Positions 8,685-17,504 of a DNA stretch of 64,000 bases are shown one piece after another. The notes under the pieces were generated by a model. It did not search any database. It saw only the letters and a program-made list of their open reading frames with translations, and was not told the origin of the DNA. The stretch comes from Sporosarcina jiandibaonis (lineage in GTDB: Bacteria; Bacillota; Bacilli; Bacillales_A; Planococcaceae), in contig NZ_JAAOIY010000001.1 of assembly GCF_013184495.1 (NCBI RefSeq), positions 1,116,001-1,180,000 on the forward strand, read 5' to 3'. Every line of letters starts with the position of its first letter. The first letter of the stretch is position 1. Position numbers and translations under genes: made by a program.

Positions 8685-10238
8685 TTAAATTTTGACGTAA
8701 TCTTTCAAAGTGCGTCGCAATATTTTTCCGGTTGTGTTTTTCGGCAGTTCATCCAGAAACTCGAAATGCTTTGGCACTTTGTACTTTGCAAGGCGGCTTC
8801 TGCAATAGCGTTTGAGGGATTCAATGTCTTCTTCGACACCGTCTTTCAAAACGACAAAAGCGTGGACCTCTTCGCCGAAATCTGGATCTGGAACTCCGAT
8901 GACCGCGGCTTCTACAACATCCCTATGTTCAAATAATACTTCTTCTACTTCGCGCGGATAAACATTATAGCCCCCGACAATAACCAAGTCTTTTTTGCGG
9001 TCAATAATATAGAAATAGCCATTCTCATCCCGCTTTGCTAAATCTCCTGTGTAAAGCCAGCCATCACGTAACGCTGCTGCTGTTTCTCCCGGCATCTTAT
9101 AGTAGCCTTTCATGACGTTCGGTCCGCGTACAATCAGTTCGCCAACTTCTCCGTCTGGCACCTCATTGCCAAGCTCGTCAACGACTTTATTCTCGACATT
9201 AGTAATATTCGTTCCGATCGATCCAGGAATTCGTTCGCGGTCTGTTGGATTGAAACAGGTTACCGGCGATGACTCAGACAGTCCGTAGCCTTCTGAAACC
9301 CTCACATCGAATTTCTGTTCAAAATTATGAAGCAAAGCAACTGGCAATGAAGCTCCGCCTGAAATGGAAAGTCGAATGGAATCGAAGTCTTCCTTTCTTC
9401 CTTCCGGGAACTGATACAAAAAATTGTACATCGTAGGAACCCCTGCAAACACCGTCGCTTCTTTTTCCCTCGCAATTTTGAAAACATCCGCGGGACTAAA
9501 CCGCGGGAGCAACAATATCGTCGCGCCTTTTAATAACGGTGCGTTGACAACGACGGTGAGCGCGAATACGTGGAAGACAGGCAATGTTGCTACGACGCGG
9601 TCATCTTCCGAAAACCCAAGATAATCCGCCACATCGCGCGCATTCGAATATATGTTTTTATGCGTCAACATTGCGCCTTTAGGCCTTCCAGTCGTTCCAG
9701 ACGTATACAAAATGATAGCGGTTTCATTCTCTTCAACATCAACAGGATCTATACCAGTTTTCCCCGCCTCGATGAGCTGTGTAAATGAACGTACTTTATT
9801 TCTCACGCTAGCCGGCAATGCAGCAATTTTTTCTGGTGTCTTTGGATCTGTCTCGCAAATAATATAATGCTCGACAGTCGGAAATGCGCCAGCTGCTTGC
9901 TCAACAAGCGGCAGTAGCTGGTCTAGCGCAATAACTGCCTTCGCATCACTGTTTTGTACGATGTACGAAATTTCATCCGGTGTATAAATCGGGTTAACCG
10001 GAATCGCTGTTGCCCCAATCCGCATCGTCGCATAAAGTGAAATAAGAAAATGCGGCGTGTTTCCAAGTAAAAATGCAATATGGTCCCCTTTTTCAATTCC
10101 CAAGTCTTGAAGCGCTGAAGCAAATTTTGAAACTGACAAATCGAATTCTGCGTAAGACGTATCTTTTCCCATGAAATGATAAGCAATTTTTTCTGGTTGT
10201 GTTGCTGCCGTTTTCTGAACTTGTGAAACTAGATTCAT
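8685..10238 (-). CDS. yhfL: Long-chain fatty-acid--CoA ligase
   Basis: A 517-residue acyl-adenylating enzyme that activates fatty acids with ATP and CoA for beta-oxidation. The AMP-binding P-loop is [15 protein letters not shown]. The hinge region contains [20 protein letters not shown], and the C-terminal lobe has the catalytic lysine in [16 protein letters not shown] 10238 follows AAGGGGATG ten bases upstream. The gene has its own SigA promoter and a FadR operator immediately downstream of it, so it should be repressed until long-chain acyl-CoA accumulates. Gene content nearby (lplJ, yhfH, hem genes) matches the B. subtilis yhfL region. Confidence 0.93.
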   Translation of the reverse strand: MNLVSQVQKTAATQPEKIAYHFMGKDTSYAEFDLSVSKFASALQDLGIEKGDHIAFLLGNTPHFLISLYATMRIGATAIPVNPIYTPDEISYIVQNSDAKAVIALDQLLPLVEQAAGAFPTVEHYIICETDPKTPEKIAALPASVRNKVRSFTQLIEAGKTGIDPVDVEENETAIILYTSGTTGRPKGAMLTHKNIYSNARDVADYLGFSEDDRVVATLPVFHVFALTVVVNAPLLKGATILLLPRFSPADVFKIAREKEATVFAGVPTMYNFLYQFPEGRKEDFDSIRLSISGGASLPVALLHNFEQKFDVRVSEGYGLSESSPVTCFNPTDRERIPGSIGTNITNVENKVVDELGNEVPDGEVGELIVRGPNVMKGYYKMPGETAAALRDGWLYTGDLAKRDENGYFYIIDRKKDLVIVGGYNVYPREVEEVLFEHRDVVEAAVIGVPDPDFGEEVHAFVVLKDGVEEDIESLKRYCRSRLAKYKVPKHFEFLDELPKNTTGKILRRTLKDYVKI

Positions 10239-10260
10239 TTCTTCGCATCCCCTTTTCTGT

Positions 10261-10278
10261 TGAATGAGTATTCATTCA
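10261..10278 (-). promoter_or_regulatory. FadR operator
   Basis: The sequence TGAATGAGTATTCATTCA is an 18-base palindrome matching the known B. subtilis FadR site TGAATGA-N-TA-N-TCATTCA. It lies between the -10 element and the ligase start, where bound FadR would block transcription. Confidence 0.9.
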
Positions 10279-10295
10279 GAAACTATACAATTATT

Positions 10296-10324
10296 ATTAT
10301 ATAAGAATAATTAAAATAATACAA
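10296..10324 (-). promoter_or_regulatory. SigA promoter of the acyl-CoA ligase
   Basis: On the minus strand TTGTAT (10324-10319) and TATAAT (10301-10296) are separated by 17 bases. The expected start of transcription is just upstream of the FadR operator. Confidence 0.8.
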
Positions 10325-10339
10325 TCACATTATGCAATT

Positions 10340-10366
10340 AAGCACCGAGAACTTAGCTCGGTGCTT
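10340..10366. terminator. Hairpin at the end of the bce-type operon
   Basis: AAGCACCGAG / CTCGGTGCTT (10340-10349 / 10357-10366) is a ten-base-pair stem that includes the stop codon of the permease gene. The trailing T run is short, so termination may be partial. Confidence 0.6.
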
Positions 10367-12287
10367 TAATATGGGCTAGATAACGCCAACGAATTAAATA
10401 GAAATAACCGATCTGCAAGACTGTAAAGCCGATCAAAACCAAAACTAATTCCTTCACAATCGAAATTTCTGCAAGTGCATCCCAGACGACTTGCAAAGAC
10501 AAAAAGGCAAATGAACTGTGTAGCATAGCTACTCCCCACGGAAAGAAAAATTGAGGGATCAGTTGTCGGTTGACAATCTTTTTGAATTCCGGGTCCGTTA
10601 AGCCTAATCGCTTTAACACGTCGAACTGTTTTTTATCTTGTTCTAGCCGTGTATACAAACGGAAATAGATGAAACTCCCCGCTGCCAGTAGAAATACAGC
10701 CGCCAATAATAGCCCGATAAATAATAAAAGTGAAAATGTCGTCCGGATAATTGAATAATTAAGTCCCGGATTATCGAAAGAATACGGCAGTGAACTCGAC
10801 ACGCCGGTTATGAAAGTATCGTTTATCGTGTCATTGATAGAAAGACCGATGTCTTTTGTTTTTTGCCATTCGGGAATGTAATACGCATAATACGTAAACG
10901 ACGGTGCTTCATTCATGGTTCCCTTTGCAAGAACAGTCGAAAAATCTTCGTCATTCAAAATAATGGCATTGGTAGAAATGGAGTATGACGCAAATAATTG
11001 ATAAGGATATGCCCCGTCAATTGTAATCGATAAGTCGCTATTTTGAAGCGTCGTTTTTACGGTTCGATTGTTTAAGCTTTCATAGGAAGATGGTGACGGC
11101 GGTAAAAATATCGCCTGCCCCTTATTTAGTTGAATGGACAAATAGTCAAACTCACTCGCTAATTCATTTATATCCGAGACGCTAATAATGTCGACAGAAC
11201 TTCCTGAATAAGTTGAACGCTGCTCCAATACAGGAATTTGTTTTCGTGAGAATTGGATATCGCGTTCTTCGAGTTCTCTGTTCAGCATGCTCGTATGCTC
11301 TTCTTCAAGCTCGTTTCCTTCATAGCTTATATAAATCAGACCTAAAGGATTCATCTCACGGTATTGAGAAGCGAACGAGGCTAATGATGCCAGTATCCCT
11401 ACCGACATAAATGCAACGGTAGAAACAATCGTCACGATGAAAAACATCCGAGCATTTTCCCGTAGCCGCACGATTCCCTCCGAAATCGACAGCAAACGGA
11501 AATTACGCCAGTAAATTCTTCGACTGCTTCTGAGCTTATGTAAAAACATAGGAACCGAATCTGTAAAAAAGTAAAATGTACCAATCGTAGCGAGCGGCGG
11601 CAAGAAATAAAGAAGCACAAGAACAATCGAATTCGAAGTCGATGCCGCCATCACGTATGATACTCCTAGAAAAATAATCCCTATATAACCTTTCGCCTTC
11701 GAATAGACATAAAGCTCTTTTTCATTTCCATCGCCGCGCATAAGATCCGCTATTTTTCCGGACTTAATAAACACCGGGGCGATGAGTGAAATTACAATAA
11801 ATAAACTTAAAAAAGCGCCGATCGTAAGGACAAACGGTTTCCACGATAAATAAAGCGGCAAGGCTGGCAACAATACAATTTCTTTCACAATCATGAAAAA
11901 GAACTTTGAAAAAGTAAAACCTAAAATAATTCCAATTCCAATCGACGTAATGCCAATTAATAACGTTTCAATAAATATGAGTCGATTGATTTGCCGTTTT
12001 TCCATCCCAAGATGTAGAAGGATTCCAAATTCCTTAGAACGTGCTTGCAGAAAAGCCCGCATGGAATAAAATAAAAAGAAAGCCGTAAATACAAATAATA
12101 TAATTTCCGCGATTCCCATGCCGATTATCGCGATTTCCTGGATAAAACGATCTTCAATCGTCGGATGAAACAATAACATTGAGTACAGAAAAAACACCAT
12201 CACTGAAAAAACGCTCGCCATAAAAAAAGCAGCGTAAATACGGCGATTTCGAACTACATTACGGTAGGCGAACTGACGAAAAGTCAT
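10353..12287 (-). CDS. BceB-like ABC transporter permease (FtsX domains)
   Basis: A 644-residue membrane protein with about ten helices: an N-terminal FtsX-type block, a central helix group, a large extracytoplasmic domain (about 315-530), and two or three C-terminal helices. This is the layout of BceB, YvcS and YxdM, which sense and remove peptide antibiotics such as bacitracin from lipid II-cycle intermediates. ATG 12287 is chosen because GGGAGGG lies eight bases upstream; the open frame continues ten codons further without a site. The gene overlaps the 3' end of the ATPase gene by 29 bases. The antibiotic recognised cannot be read from the sequence. Confidence 0.88.
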   Translation of the reverse strand: MTFRQFAYRNVVRNRRIYAAFFMASVFSVMVFFLYSMLLFHPTIEDRFIQEIAIIGMGIAEIILFVFTAFFLFYSMRAFLQARSKEFGILLHLGMEKRQINRLIFIETLLIGITSIGIGIILGFTFSKFFFMIVKEIVLLPALPLYLSWKPFVLTIGAFLSLFIVISLIAPVFIKSGKIADLMRGDGNEKELYVYSKAKGYIGIIFLGVSYVMAASTSNSIVLVLLYFLPPLATIGTFYFFTDSVPMFLHKLRSSRRIYWRNFRLLSISEGIVRLRENARMFFIVTIVSTVAFMSVGILASLASFASQYREMNPLGLIYISYEGNELEEEHTSMLNRELEERDIQFSRKQIPVLEQRSTYSGSSVDIISVSDINELASEFDYLSIQLNKGQAIFLPPSPSSYESLNNRTVKTTLQNSDLSITIDGAYPYQLFASYSISTNAIILNDEDFSTVLAKGTMNEAPSFTYYAYYIPEWQKTKDIGLSINDTINDTFITGVSSSLPYSFDNPGLNYSIIRTTFSLLLFIGLLLAAVFLLAAGSFIYFRLYTRLEQDKKQFDVLKRLGLTDPEFKKIVNRQLIPQFFFPWGVAMLHSSFAFLSLQVVWDALAEISIVKELVLVLIGFTVLQIGYFYLIRWRYLAHIKAPS

Positions 12288-13035
12288 TCGAGTGCCCTCC
12301 CAAAAGTGAAAGCACATTTAAAATCCTTTGGAAAAAAGTTTGTCTGCGCTCATCTTTATAGATTTCATTAAAAAACTCGCCATCTTTAATAAATACCACT
12401 CGATCACAATAACTTGCTGCAATTGGATCATGAGTCACCATAATGATAGTAGTTCTGTCTGTCTTATTTACCTCACTTAATAATTCAAGGACGTCTTTTG
12501 CTGAAGCCGAATCAAGATTTCCGGTCGGTTCATCCGCCAGAATGATTTTTGGTTTATGGACAAGCGCACGACCAATAGCTGTCCGTTGTGCTTGTCCCCC
12601 CGATAATTCATCAGGGCGTTTATCTAGGATTTTACTTATGCCTAGTCGATTCGATAATAACGATACACGTTGTTCCATTTCTTCGATTGAATATCCATCT
12701 AATGTCAATGGCAAAACAATATTCTCCTCGACCGTTAGCATATTCAATAGGTTGATTTCTTGGAATACAAAACCTAGGCTGCTTCTTCGAAAGAGTGCCA
12801 AATTATTTTCCGATAATTTTTCCGGCTCAACATTATCGATTAAAACACGGCCATATGTCGGTATGTCAATTGAGGAAATTAGATTCAGCAGTGTCGTCTT
12901 TCCACTTCCCGACGGTCCCATGACGGCCACAAATTCTCCTTCCAACGCTTCAAAAGTCAGTTGATTTAATGCACGGTGCATTACTTTCCCCTCATAAATC
13001 TTCGTTACTTCCTTCAATGTCACGATTGGTTTCAC
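12259..13035 (-). CDS. BceA-like ABC transporter ATP-binding protein
   Basis: A 258-residue ABC ATPase of the LolD/BceA type: Walker A GPSGSGKTT, Q-loop FVFQEINLL, signature LSGGQAQR, Walker B IILADEPTGNLDS, and switch VTHD. It would power the BceB-like permease. The start is taken as GTG 13035 because AAGGAGGAAG lies nine bases upstream. This start lies inside the 3' end of the histidine-kinase gene, a 44-base overlap that suggests translational coupling. The order regulator-kinase-ATPase-permease is the standard Bce module. Confidence 0.9.
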   Translation of the reverse strand: MKPIVTLKEVTKIYEGKVMHRALNQLTFEALEGEFVAVMGPSGSGKTTLLNLISSIDIPTYGRVLIDNVEPEKLSENNLALFRRSSLGFVFQEINLLNMLTVEENIVLPLTLDGYSIEEMEQRVSLLSNRLGISKILDKRPDELSGGQAQRTAIGRALVHKPKIILADEPTGNLDSASAKDVLELLSEVNKTDRTTIIMVTHDPIAASYCDRVVFIKDGEFFNEIYKDERRQTFFQRILNVLSLLGGHSNDFSSVRLP

Positions 13036-14041
13036 TGCCCACTTCCTCCTTCCCTTCAACATTCTCGAATAATAAGGATACAGTGGTTCCTGTACCTAAT
13101 TCAGATTCGATTTTCAGCGGGTGCCCGAGTTTATTGCAAACCTCTGAGGCAATATATAATCCCATTCCAGTCGATTCGCCCGTAAGTCTTCCATTTTCCC
13201 CCGTAAAAAATGCCTTTGTTACGCGATTTAAGTCTGACGCTGGAATTCCGACACCTTCATCGCGAATGATAAGGGAAATCCCTTCCCCTAAATTTTCTGC
13301 AGTCAAAAATAGTTTCTTGTTTTTTTCAAATGTATATTTCACAGCATTTGTTATAAATTGACCGAGTACAATTTTAATCCATTTTCGATCCGTAATCACT
13401 ACAAGATTTTCATCGATTAGTACATTAGGAAATACGCCGTTGGTAATCAGTAATCGTTTATGTTCAGTGACCACTTCTTGAACTAGTTGTTTTAAGTTCG
13501 CGCGTTCAATTGTCATATCTCGTTCAAATGTTTCCAGTCTAGCATTGACGAGCACTGTGTCAAGACCAAAATGTAGGCGTTCAATTTCTTCCTTTATACT
13601 ATCTCGGTCGATTTCCTCTTCTTCCAATAAAAGACTAATAACAGAAATCGGGGTTTTCATTTGATGCACCCATTGGTTCATAAATTCGGTTTGCCGACTT
13701 TGAGCAGAATACAGTGATTGCACTTCATCCTGATAAATCTTATATAAAGCCCGTGTATAAGCCGCGGTTCGAATATGCTCCGGACCTTGTGTGTGGCGAA
13801 TTAGCGCGTCTTCCATCTTTTCCGGAGTCATGACGATCGCTTTATAAAAAAAACGCCGAATTACATATTTTCCGCTTAGATAACCAAAGGTCAGTAATAG
13901 ACTAATAATAATCGAATAGATGGCTGTGTTATAATTTCTAAATCCATCCAACCAAAACAATAAAAGAAGAAATAATATGAGTGCAATTTGAAAGAGGATA
14001 AATGATAAATGATCTTTTAGAAAAAGCTGCACTGCTTTCAT
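12992..14041 (-). CDS. BceS-like intramembrane-sensing histidine kinase
   Basis: A 349-residue kinase with two N-terminal helices (about 13-31 and 38-56) and almost no extracytoplasmic loop, the hallmark of intramembrane-sensing kinases that rely on their ABC transporter for signal detection. The phosphoacceptor is His126 in VHQMKTPISVI. ATPase boxes are N (GQFITNAVKYT), G1 (IRDEGVGIP) and G2 (STGMGLYI). The ATG overlaps the regulator stop (ATGA), so the two are coupled. It should phosphorylate the adjacent OmpR-type regulator when a peptide antibiotic is being pumped. Confidence 0.9.
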   Translation of the reverse strand: MKAVQLFLKDHLSFILFQIALILFLLLLFWLDGFRNYNTAIYSIIISLLLTFGYLSGKYVIRRFFYKAIVMTPEKMEDALIRHTQGPEHIRTAAYTRALYKIYQDEVQSLYSAQSRQTEFMNQWVHQMKTPISVISLLLEEEEIDRDSIKEEIERLHFGLDTVLVNARLETFERDMTIERANLKQLVQEVVTEHKRLLITNGVFPNVLIDENLVVITDRKWIKIVLGQFITNAVKYTFEKNKKLFLTAENLGEGISLIIRDEGVGIPASDLNRVTKAFFTGENGRLTGESTGMGLYIASEVCNKLGHPLKIESELGTGTTVSLLFENVEGKEEVGSETNRDIEGSNEDL

Positions 14042-14742
14042 AGCTCTTCCTGCGCTGGAATGAAACGATAACCAGCCCCTCGAACAGTTTCGATAGTCGA
14101 TTTGACATGATAATCTGCAAGTTTTTTCCGGACTCTTGTCATGTTGACGTTAAGTGTATTTTCATCGACAAAAGTTTGGTCGTCCCATAGTTGCTCGAGC
14201 AAGATTTCGCGGGAAATCACTTTCGGTGAAGCTTCAAGCAGCAGTTCTAAAATAGCGCATTCTTTTTTCTGCAATGGAACAATTTCATCACCGACATGAA
14301 GCTCCATTCGTTCTATATATAAATTGAGTGCCCCTAGCTTAATTGTTCGCTCCGAATGGCCTGATGCGTATTCTCCAAATGATCTGCGTAAATGACTCCT
14401 AATTTTAGCAAGAACGATTTCATAGTGAAATGGCTTCGTAATAAAATCGTCGCCGCCGTTTTCAAGAGCAAAGACCTGATCCATGTCGCCTGAACGCGCG
14501 GATATGAAAATGATTGGGCATGTGGTGTGTGTGCGTAATTGACGGCACCAATAATAACCGTCGTATGAAGGTAAATTTATATCAAGAAGGATTAAATGCG
14601 GGTCAAATGCGAGGCATTCTTCCGTTACCCGATCAAAGTCGTCGATAATAGCTACGTCATATTGATATTTCCGTAATGTATCCGCAAGTAACTGTGCAAT
14701 TTTGCGATCGTCTTCAACAATGAATATACGATGTTTTTCCAT
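14038..14742 (-). CDS. BceR-like OmpR-family response regulator
   Basis: A 234-residue two-domain regulator. The receiver has acidic pocket residues in VEDD (9-12), phosphoacceptor Asp54 in LLDINLP and a lysine in FITKPF. The C-terminal winged helix contains LNVNMTRVRKKL and ETVRGAGYRF. It should activate the downstream bceAB-like genes and itself. ATG 14742 is preceded by AAAGGGG at good spacing. The next gene overlaps its stop. No clear BceR inverted repeat could be assigned upstream by eye. Confidence 0.92.
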   Translation of the reverse strand: MEKHRIFIVEDDRKIAQLLADTLRKYQYDVAIIDDFDRVTEECLAFDPHLILLDINLPSYDGYYWCRQLRTHTTCPIIFISARSGDMDQVFALENGGDDFITKPFHYEIVLAKIRSHLRRSFGEYASGHSERTIKLGALNLYIERMELHVGDEIVPLQKKECAILELLLEASPKVISREILLEQLWDDQTFVDENTLNVNMTRVRKKLADYHVKSTIETVRGAGYRFIPAQEEL

Positions 14743-15047
14743 AGTTCATTCCCCTTTCACCAGTATTCCTATTATAACCTAGATAACGCCCTAATGCCTG
14801 CTTCGCTTCTTCCTATAATATGGATTTAATGTGTGTAATATAATTCAAAAAACTGAAAAGGGAGCGCATAAAAAGTTGAACCAGAAAAGTACAGAAGCGA
14901 TATCGCCTCTGTACCTGTCTGAGAGTATTTTAAAAAAGCCATTATTCAAGAAAGATACAGTTTAATCTTTCCCTAGCGCCGAAGCGTGTTTCAAGAGCAA
15001 CACTTAATAACAAGGTCTTTTTCGATAGAAGGCCCTACATTCATTCA
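14743..15047. other. Intergenic region between lplJ and the bce-type operon
   Basis: About 305 bases without a convincing gene. A possible minus-strand -10 (TATAAT complement) lies near 14775 for the response regulator but lacks a good -35. A near-perfect 26-base dyad lies at 14889-14914, and a weaker GU-containing stem at about 15013-15033. A 29-codon plus-strand frame beginning with TTG at 14875 was seen but is not supported by anything beyond an approximate ribosome site. Confidence 0.5.
14883..14914 (-). terminator. Candidate terminator downstream of lplJ
   Basis: Bases 14889-14914 form an inverted repeat with outer arms GTACAGA / TCTGTAC and inner GCGATATCGC, one mismatch in all. On the minus strand it is followed by TTTTC, so it could end lplJ transcripts about 130 bases past the stop. 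Confidence 0.5.
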
Positions 15048-16040
15048 TTAATAAATCAGCTGTAAAAACTCTTCCTTAGTTATTCCGCCAAGATATGTAG
15101 AAATATCTAGATCCGATACCGCCTCGCTGATTGATTCGCGGTTGTATTGAACGCCTATTAATTTTTCCGTAATGACTCCGACTTCTCCTACACCGAAAAA
15201 GTCGCCGAAAATGACAACGTCTTTAATAATTCCTTTATCCACTTGCAGTCTAACGTCAATGCTTCCGACTGGGAAACGGTGGGAGTGCTGCATGTTGAAT
15301 TTAGGCGATTTCCCGAAGTTCCAATCCCAGTTAGCATAACGTTCCTTTGATAATTCATGGATATTTTCCCAATCCTCTTCTGTTAATTCGTGGTATTTAA
15401 TATTTTCTTCACCACCGAAAATTGAATTCAAGATTTCTTGTCTGAACTGTTCAATCGTCATCGGTTCTTCAAGAAATTCTGAAATGTTTGCGACACGGCT
15501 TCGAATTGATTTGATACCTTTCGATTCAATTTTATCTTTCCGAACTTTTAGGGCTGACACTACCGTATCAATTTCTGTATCAAACATTAAAGTCCCGTGG
15601 CTAAACATGCGGCCTTGAGTTGCAAACTGCGCGTTTCCGGAAATTTTTCGACCATCTACAAGAAGATCGTTTCGGCCGATCAATTCTGCTTTAACTCCCA
15701 TTTTTGCGAGTGCTTCAACGACTGGTTCAGTAAACTTCTTGAAGTTGCGGAATGATTCTCCATCATCTTTCGTGATAAAACTATAATTCAAGTTCCCTAA
15801 ATCATGATACACAGCGCCGCCGCCGGAAAGACGACGAACAATTTTAATGCTATTTTCTTCAACGAAATCAGTATCAATTTCTTCAATCGTGTTTTGGTTT
15901 TTCCCTATGATGATTGATGGCTCGTTGATGTAGAACAGAAGAAATGAATCTTCGTTTATATCCATCGTTCGAAGCACGTACTCCTCTATCGCAAGATTAA
16001 TTTGCGGATTTGTAATTCCTTTATTGTCGATAAAATGCAT
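15048..16040 (-). CDS. lplJ: Lipoate--protein ligase
   Basis: A 330-residue enzyme that attaches free lipoate (via lipoyl-AMP) to GcvH or 2-oxo-acid dehydrogenase E2 subunits. The signature RRLSGGGAVYHDLGNLNYSFI of LplA/LplJ is at about 74-94, with GRKISGNAQ and the HGTLMFDTE segment beyond it. The C-terminal accessory domain is complete, so the protein has the usual length for LplJ. The start ATG 16040 follows AAGGAGCG by seven bases. The neighbourhood with yhfH and yhfL matches B. subtilis. Confidence 0.93.
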   Translation of the reverse strand: MHFIDNKGITNPQINLAIEEYVLRTMDINEDSFLLFYINEPSIIIGKNQNTIEEIDTDFVEENSIKIVRRLSGGGAVYHDLGNLNYSFITKDDGESFRNFKKFTEPVVEALAKMGVKAELIGRNDLLVDGRKISGNAQFATQGRMFSHGTLMFDTEIDTVVSALKVRKDKIESKGIKSIRSRVANISEFLEEPMTIEQFRQEILNSIFGGEENIKYHELTEEDWENIHELSKERYANWDWNFGKSPKFNMQHSHRFPVGSIDVRLQVDKGIIKDVVIFGDFFGVGEVGVITEKLIGVQYNRESISEAVSDLDISTYLGGITKEEFLQLIY

Positions 16041-16114
16041 GTCTATCGCTCCTTCTTTAATGATTCACTTCTATTTTATCTGAAAACTAAAGAAATGTAT
16101 TGACATTTGATTCA

Positions 16115-16124
16115 CTGTTATAAT
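16115..16124 (+). promoter_or_regulatory. Extended -10 promoter of the yhfH pair
   Basis: TGTTATAAT provides a TGn extended -10 (16116-16124). A perfect TTGACA lies at 16100-16105 but only 13 bases from TATAAT, too close for a normal -35, so the extended -10 reading is preferred. Confidence 0.55.
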
Positions 16125-16175
16125 ACACTACTATTAATAGCCGCAGTGCTAGTACAGGGAAGGAGATGATGGCCG

Positions 16176-16301
16176 ATGTTAGTAAACGTTATCGAATTTT
16201 TTAAAAATTTACCTGCGAAAGTTTGCGTTAACTGCAAGCAAGAAATTGCGGAGCAGCACGATTGCTACACGAACAAATGCACTAAATGTAACGTACTATA
16301 A
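16176..16301 (+). CDS. yhfH: YhfH-like small zinc-finger-type protein, copy 1
   Basis: A 41-residue protein. Residues 1-13 form an amphipathic start (MLVNVIEFFKNLP), followed by Cys-x2-Cys (17/20), then Cys30, and a second Cys-x2-Cys (35/38). This is the pattern of B. subtilis YhfH, a small protein of unknown function encoded beside lplJ. The four paired cysteines suggest a zinc knuckle. The ribosome site AAGGAGATG lies upstream of ATG 16176. Its near-identical neighbour begins 51 bases downstream. Confidence 0.85.
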   Translation: MLVNVIEFFKNLPAKVCVNCKQEIAEQHDCYTNKCTKCNVL

Positions 16302-16352
16302 GGGACATAGACTACTACCCTTTCACGATTACTAGCAAAGGAGATGAACTAG

Positions 16353-16478
16353 ATGATTGAAAACATTATAGAGTTCTTTAAAAACTTGCCTCCAAAAAAA
16401 TGTACGAATTGCGGTGAAGATATTGTTGAACAACATGAATGCTATGGAAACAAATGCGATTCGTGTAACGCTTTATAA
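16353..16478 (+). CDS. yhfH: YhfH-like small zinc-finger-type protein, copy 2
   Basis: A second 41-residue protein with the same spacing of all five cysteines as copy 1 (17, 20, 30, 35, 38) and the same FFKNLP start. It has its own AAAGGAGATG ribosome site. Identities cover most of the length, so this is a tandem duplication that has diverged. A strong terminator follows at 16487, making the two genes one short operon. Function is unknown; zinc binding is inferred from the cysteines. Confidence 0.87.
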   Translation: MIENIIEFFKNLPPKKCTNCGEDIVEQHECYGNKCDSCNAL

Positions 16479-16486
16479 AAATAATT

Positions 16487-16527
16487 AGCAGCTATGGAAC
16501 TAGTAAAATTCCGATAGCTGCTTTTTT
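16487..16527 (+). terminator. Rho-independent terminator of the yhfH pair
   Basis: AGCAGCTAT (16487-16495) pairs with ATAGCTGCT (16514-16522) and is followed by a T run. Confidence 0.9.
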
Positions 16528-16541
16528 CTTCAAATATTAAC

Positions 16542-17396
16542 TTAGTCATTCTCCAACAAATCAGGTCGATCAGTAAAAATTCCTTTTGCTCCGATTCTCT
16601 TCATATCCCGTGCCGCATCTTCATCTTGCACATCTGCTGCATAAACGAGCAAACCTTTATGATTCATCTCTTGTATGAAGGCCTGATTGAGCAACTTGTG
16701 TCCGACACCGATAGCCGAGCTATAGGTTAATAGATCATCTATTTCTTCTTTTGAAAGTTCCGCAGTTTCGCCTTCATCGAATGGTATTAATTTCAACAAT
16801 GGAATATCTTTATTCAATTCATGCACTTGTTTTAGCATTTTTTCATAGAACGAATGAACAAACACTTTTGGTTCCTTTTCATTATCTTTATTTATCATTT
16901 CGTATTCTTTCAACAGGTCTACAAGTTTTTCTTCAATGCCATGATTTGTTTTAGACTCTTTTAATTCAATCATGAAATTCAATTGGTGACCAAATTGGTC
17001 GAATACTTCACGCAATGTGGGGACTTTATAAGCTTCCGCCTTTGGATTTCTTTCTTTTTCCTTATTTCCATAGTTCGCAGATAGCTCCTTTAGTTGGGCA
17101 AGTGTATAATTTCCGATATCTCCGCTTCCCTCTGTTGTCTTCGCTACGTCTTTATCATGCATGACGACTATTTCACCGTCTTTTGTTAAATGGATGTCCA
17201 GTTCTATGTAATCGGCATTCATTTCTTCTGCGAGTTCGTAAGATGCAAGCGTATTTTCCGGCGCATAAGCTGATGCACCTCGATGCGCGATAATTTGGAA
17301 GTCTTTATCTGGCGTTTCTTCAGTATCAATCTTTTCTTGGCTGCATCCCGCCAACAAGAAAATGACAGAAATGGCGCCAATGATTATTTTATTCAA
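16542..17396 (-). CDS. Glycerophosphodiester phosphodiesterase lipoprotein
   Basis: A 284-residue enzyme that should release sn-glycerol 3-phosphate from glycerophosphodiesters outside the membrane. The N-terminus is a lipoprotein signal with lipobox LAGC (Cys18). The GDPD domain starts with IIAHRGASAYAPENT, then the metal-binding ELDIHLTKDG and VVMHD, and later FMIELK. The start is TTG 17396, with AAAGGAG ten bases upstream, and it gives a good signal peptide. A possible link is supply of glycerol 3-phosphate to GlpD elsewhere in the window, but they are not in one operon. Confidence 0.9.
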   Translation of the reverse strand: MNKIIIGAISVIFLLAGCSQEKIDTEETPDKDFQIIAHRGASAYAPENTLASYELAEEMNADYIELDIHLTKDGEIVVMHDKDVAKTTEGSGDIGNYTLAQLKELSANYGNKEKERNPKAEAYKVPTLREVFDQFGHQLNFMIELKESKTNHGIEEKLVDLLKEYEMINKDNEKEPKVFVHSFYEKMLKQVHELNKDIPLLKLIPFDEGETAELSKEEIDDLLTYSSAIGVGHKLLNQAFIQEMNHKGLLVYAADVQDEDAARDMKRIGAKGIFTDRPDLLEND

Positions 17397-17446
17397 TACG
17401 ATCGTCTCCTTTCTCTTCTATTTTCCCCTTCTTCAGTAAAAAAAAC

Positions 17447-17491
17447 TTGCAAAAAAATCCACCAATAGCATGCAGAACATGCTACTGATGG
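17447..17491 (-). terminator. Rho-independent terminator of the hem operon
   Basis: On the minus strand CCATCAGTAGCATG pairs with CATGCTATTGGTGG (two GU pairs, five-base loop) and is followed by ATTTTTTTG, directly downstream of hemY. Confidence 0.88.
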
Positions 17492-17504
17492 ATTTCAAAA
17501 GCTA

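Noticed and set aside
14875-14964. A 29-codon plus-strand gene starting with TTG
   Set aside because: Ribosome-site spacing is poor, it contains the 26-base dyad, and the product has no recognisable features.
16100-16105. TTGACA as the -35 of the yhfH promoter
   Set aside because: It is only 13 bases from TATAAT; the TGn extended -10 explains the promoter better.
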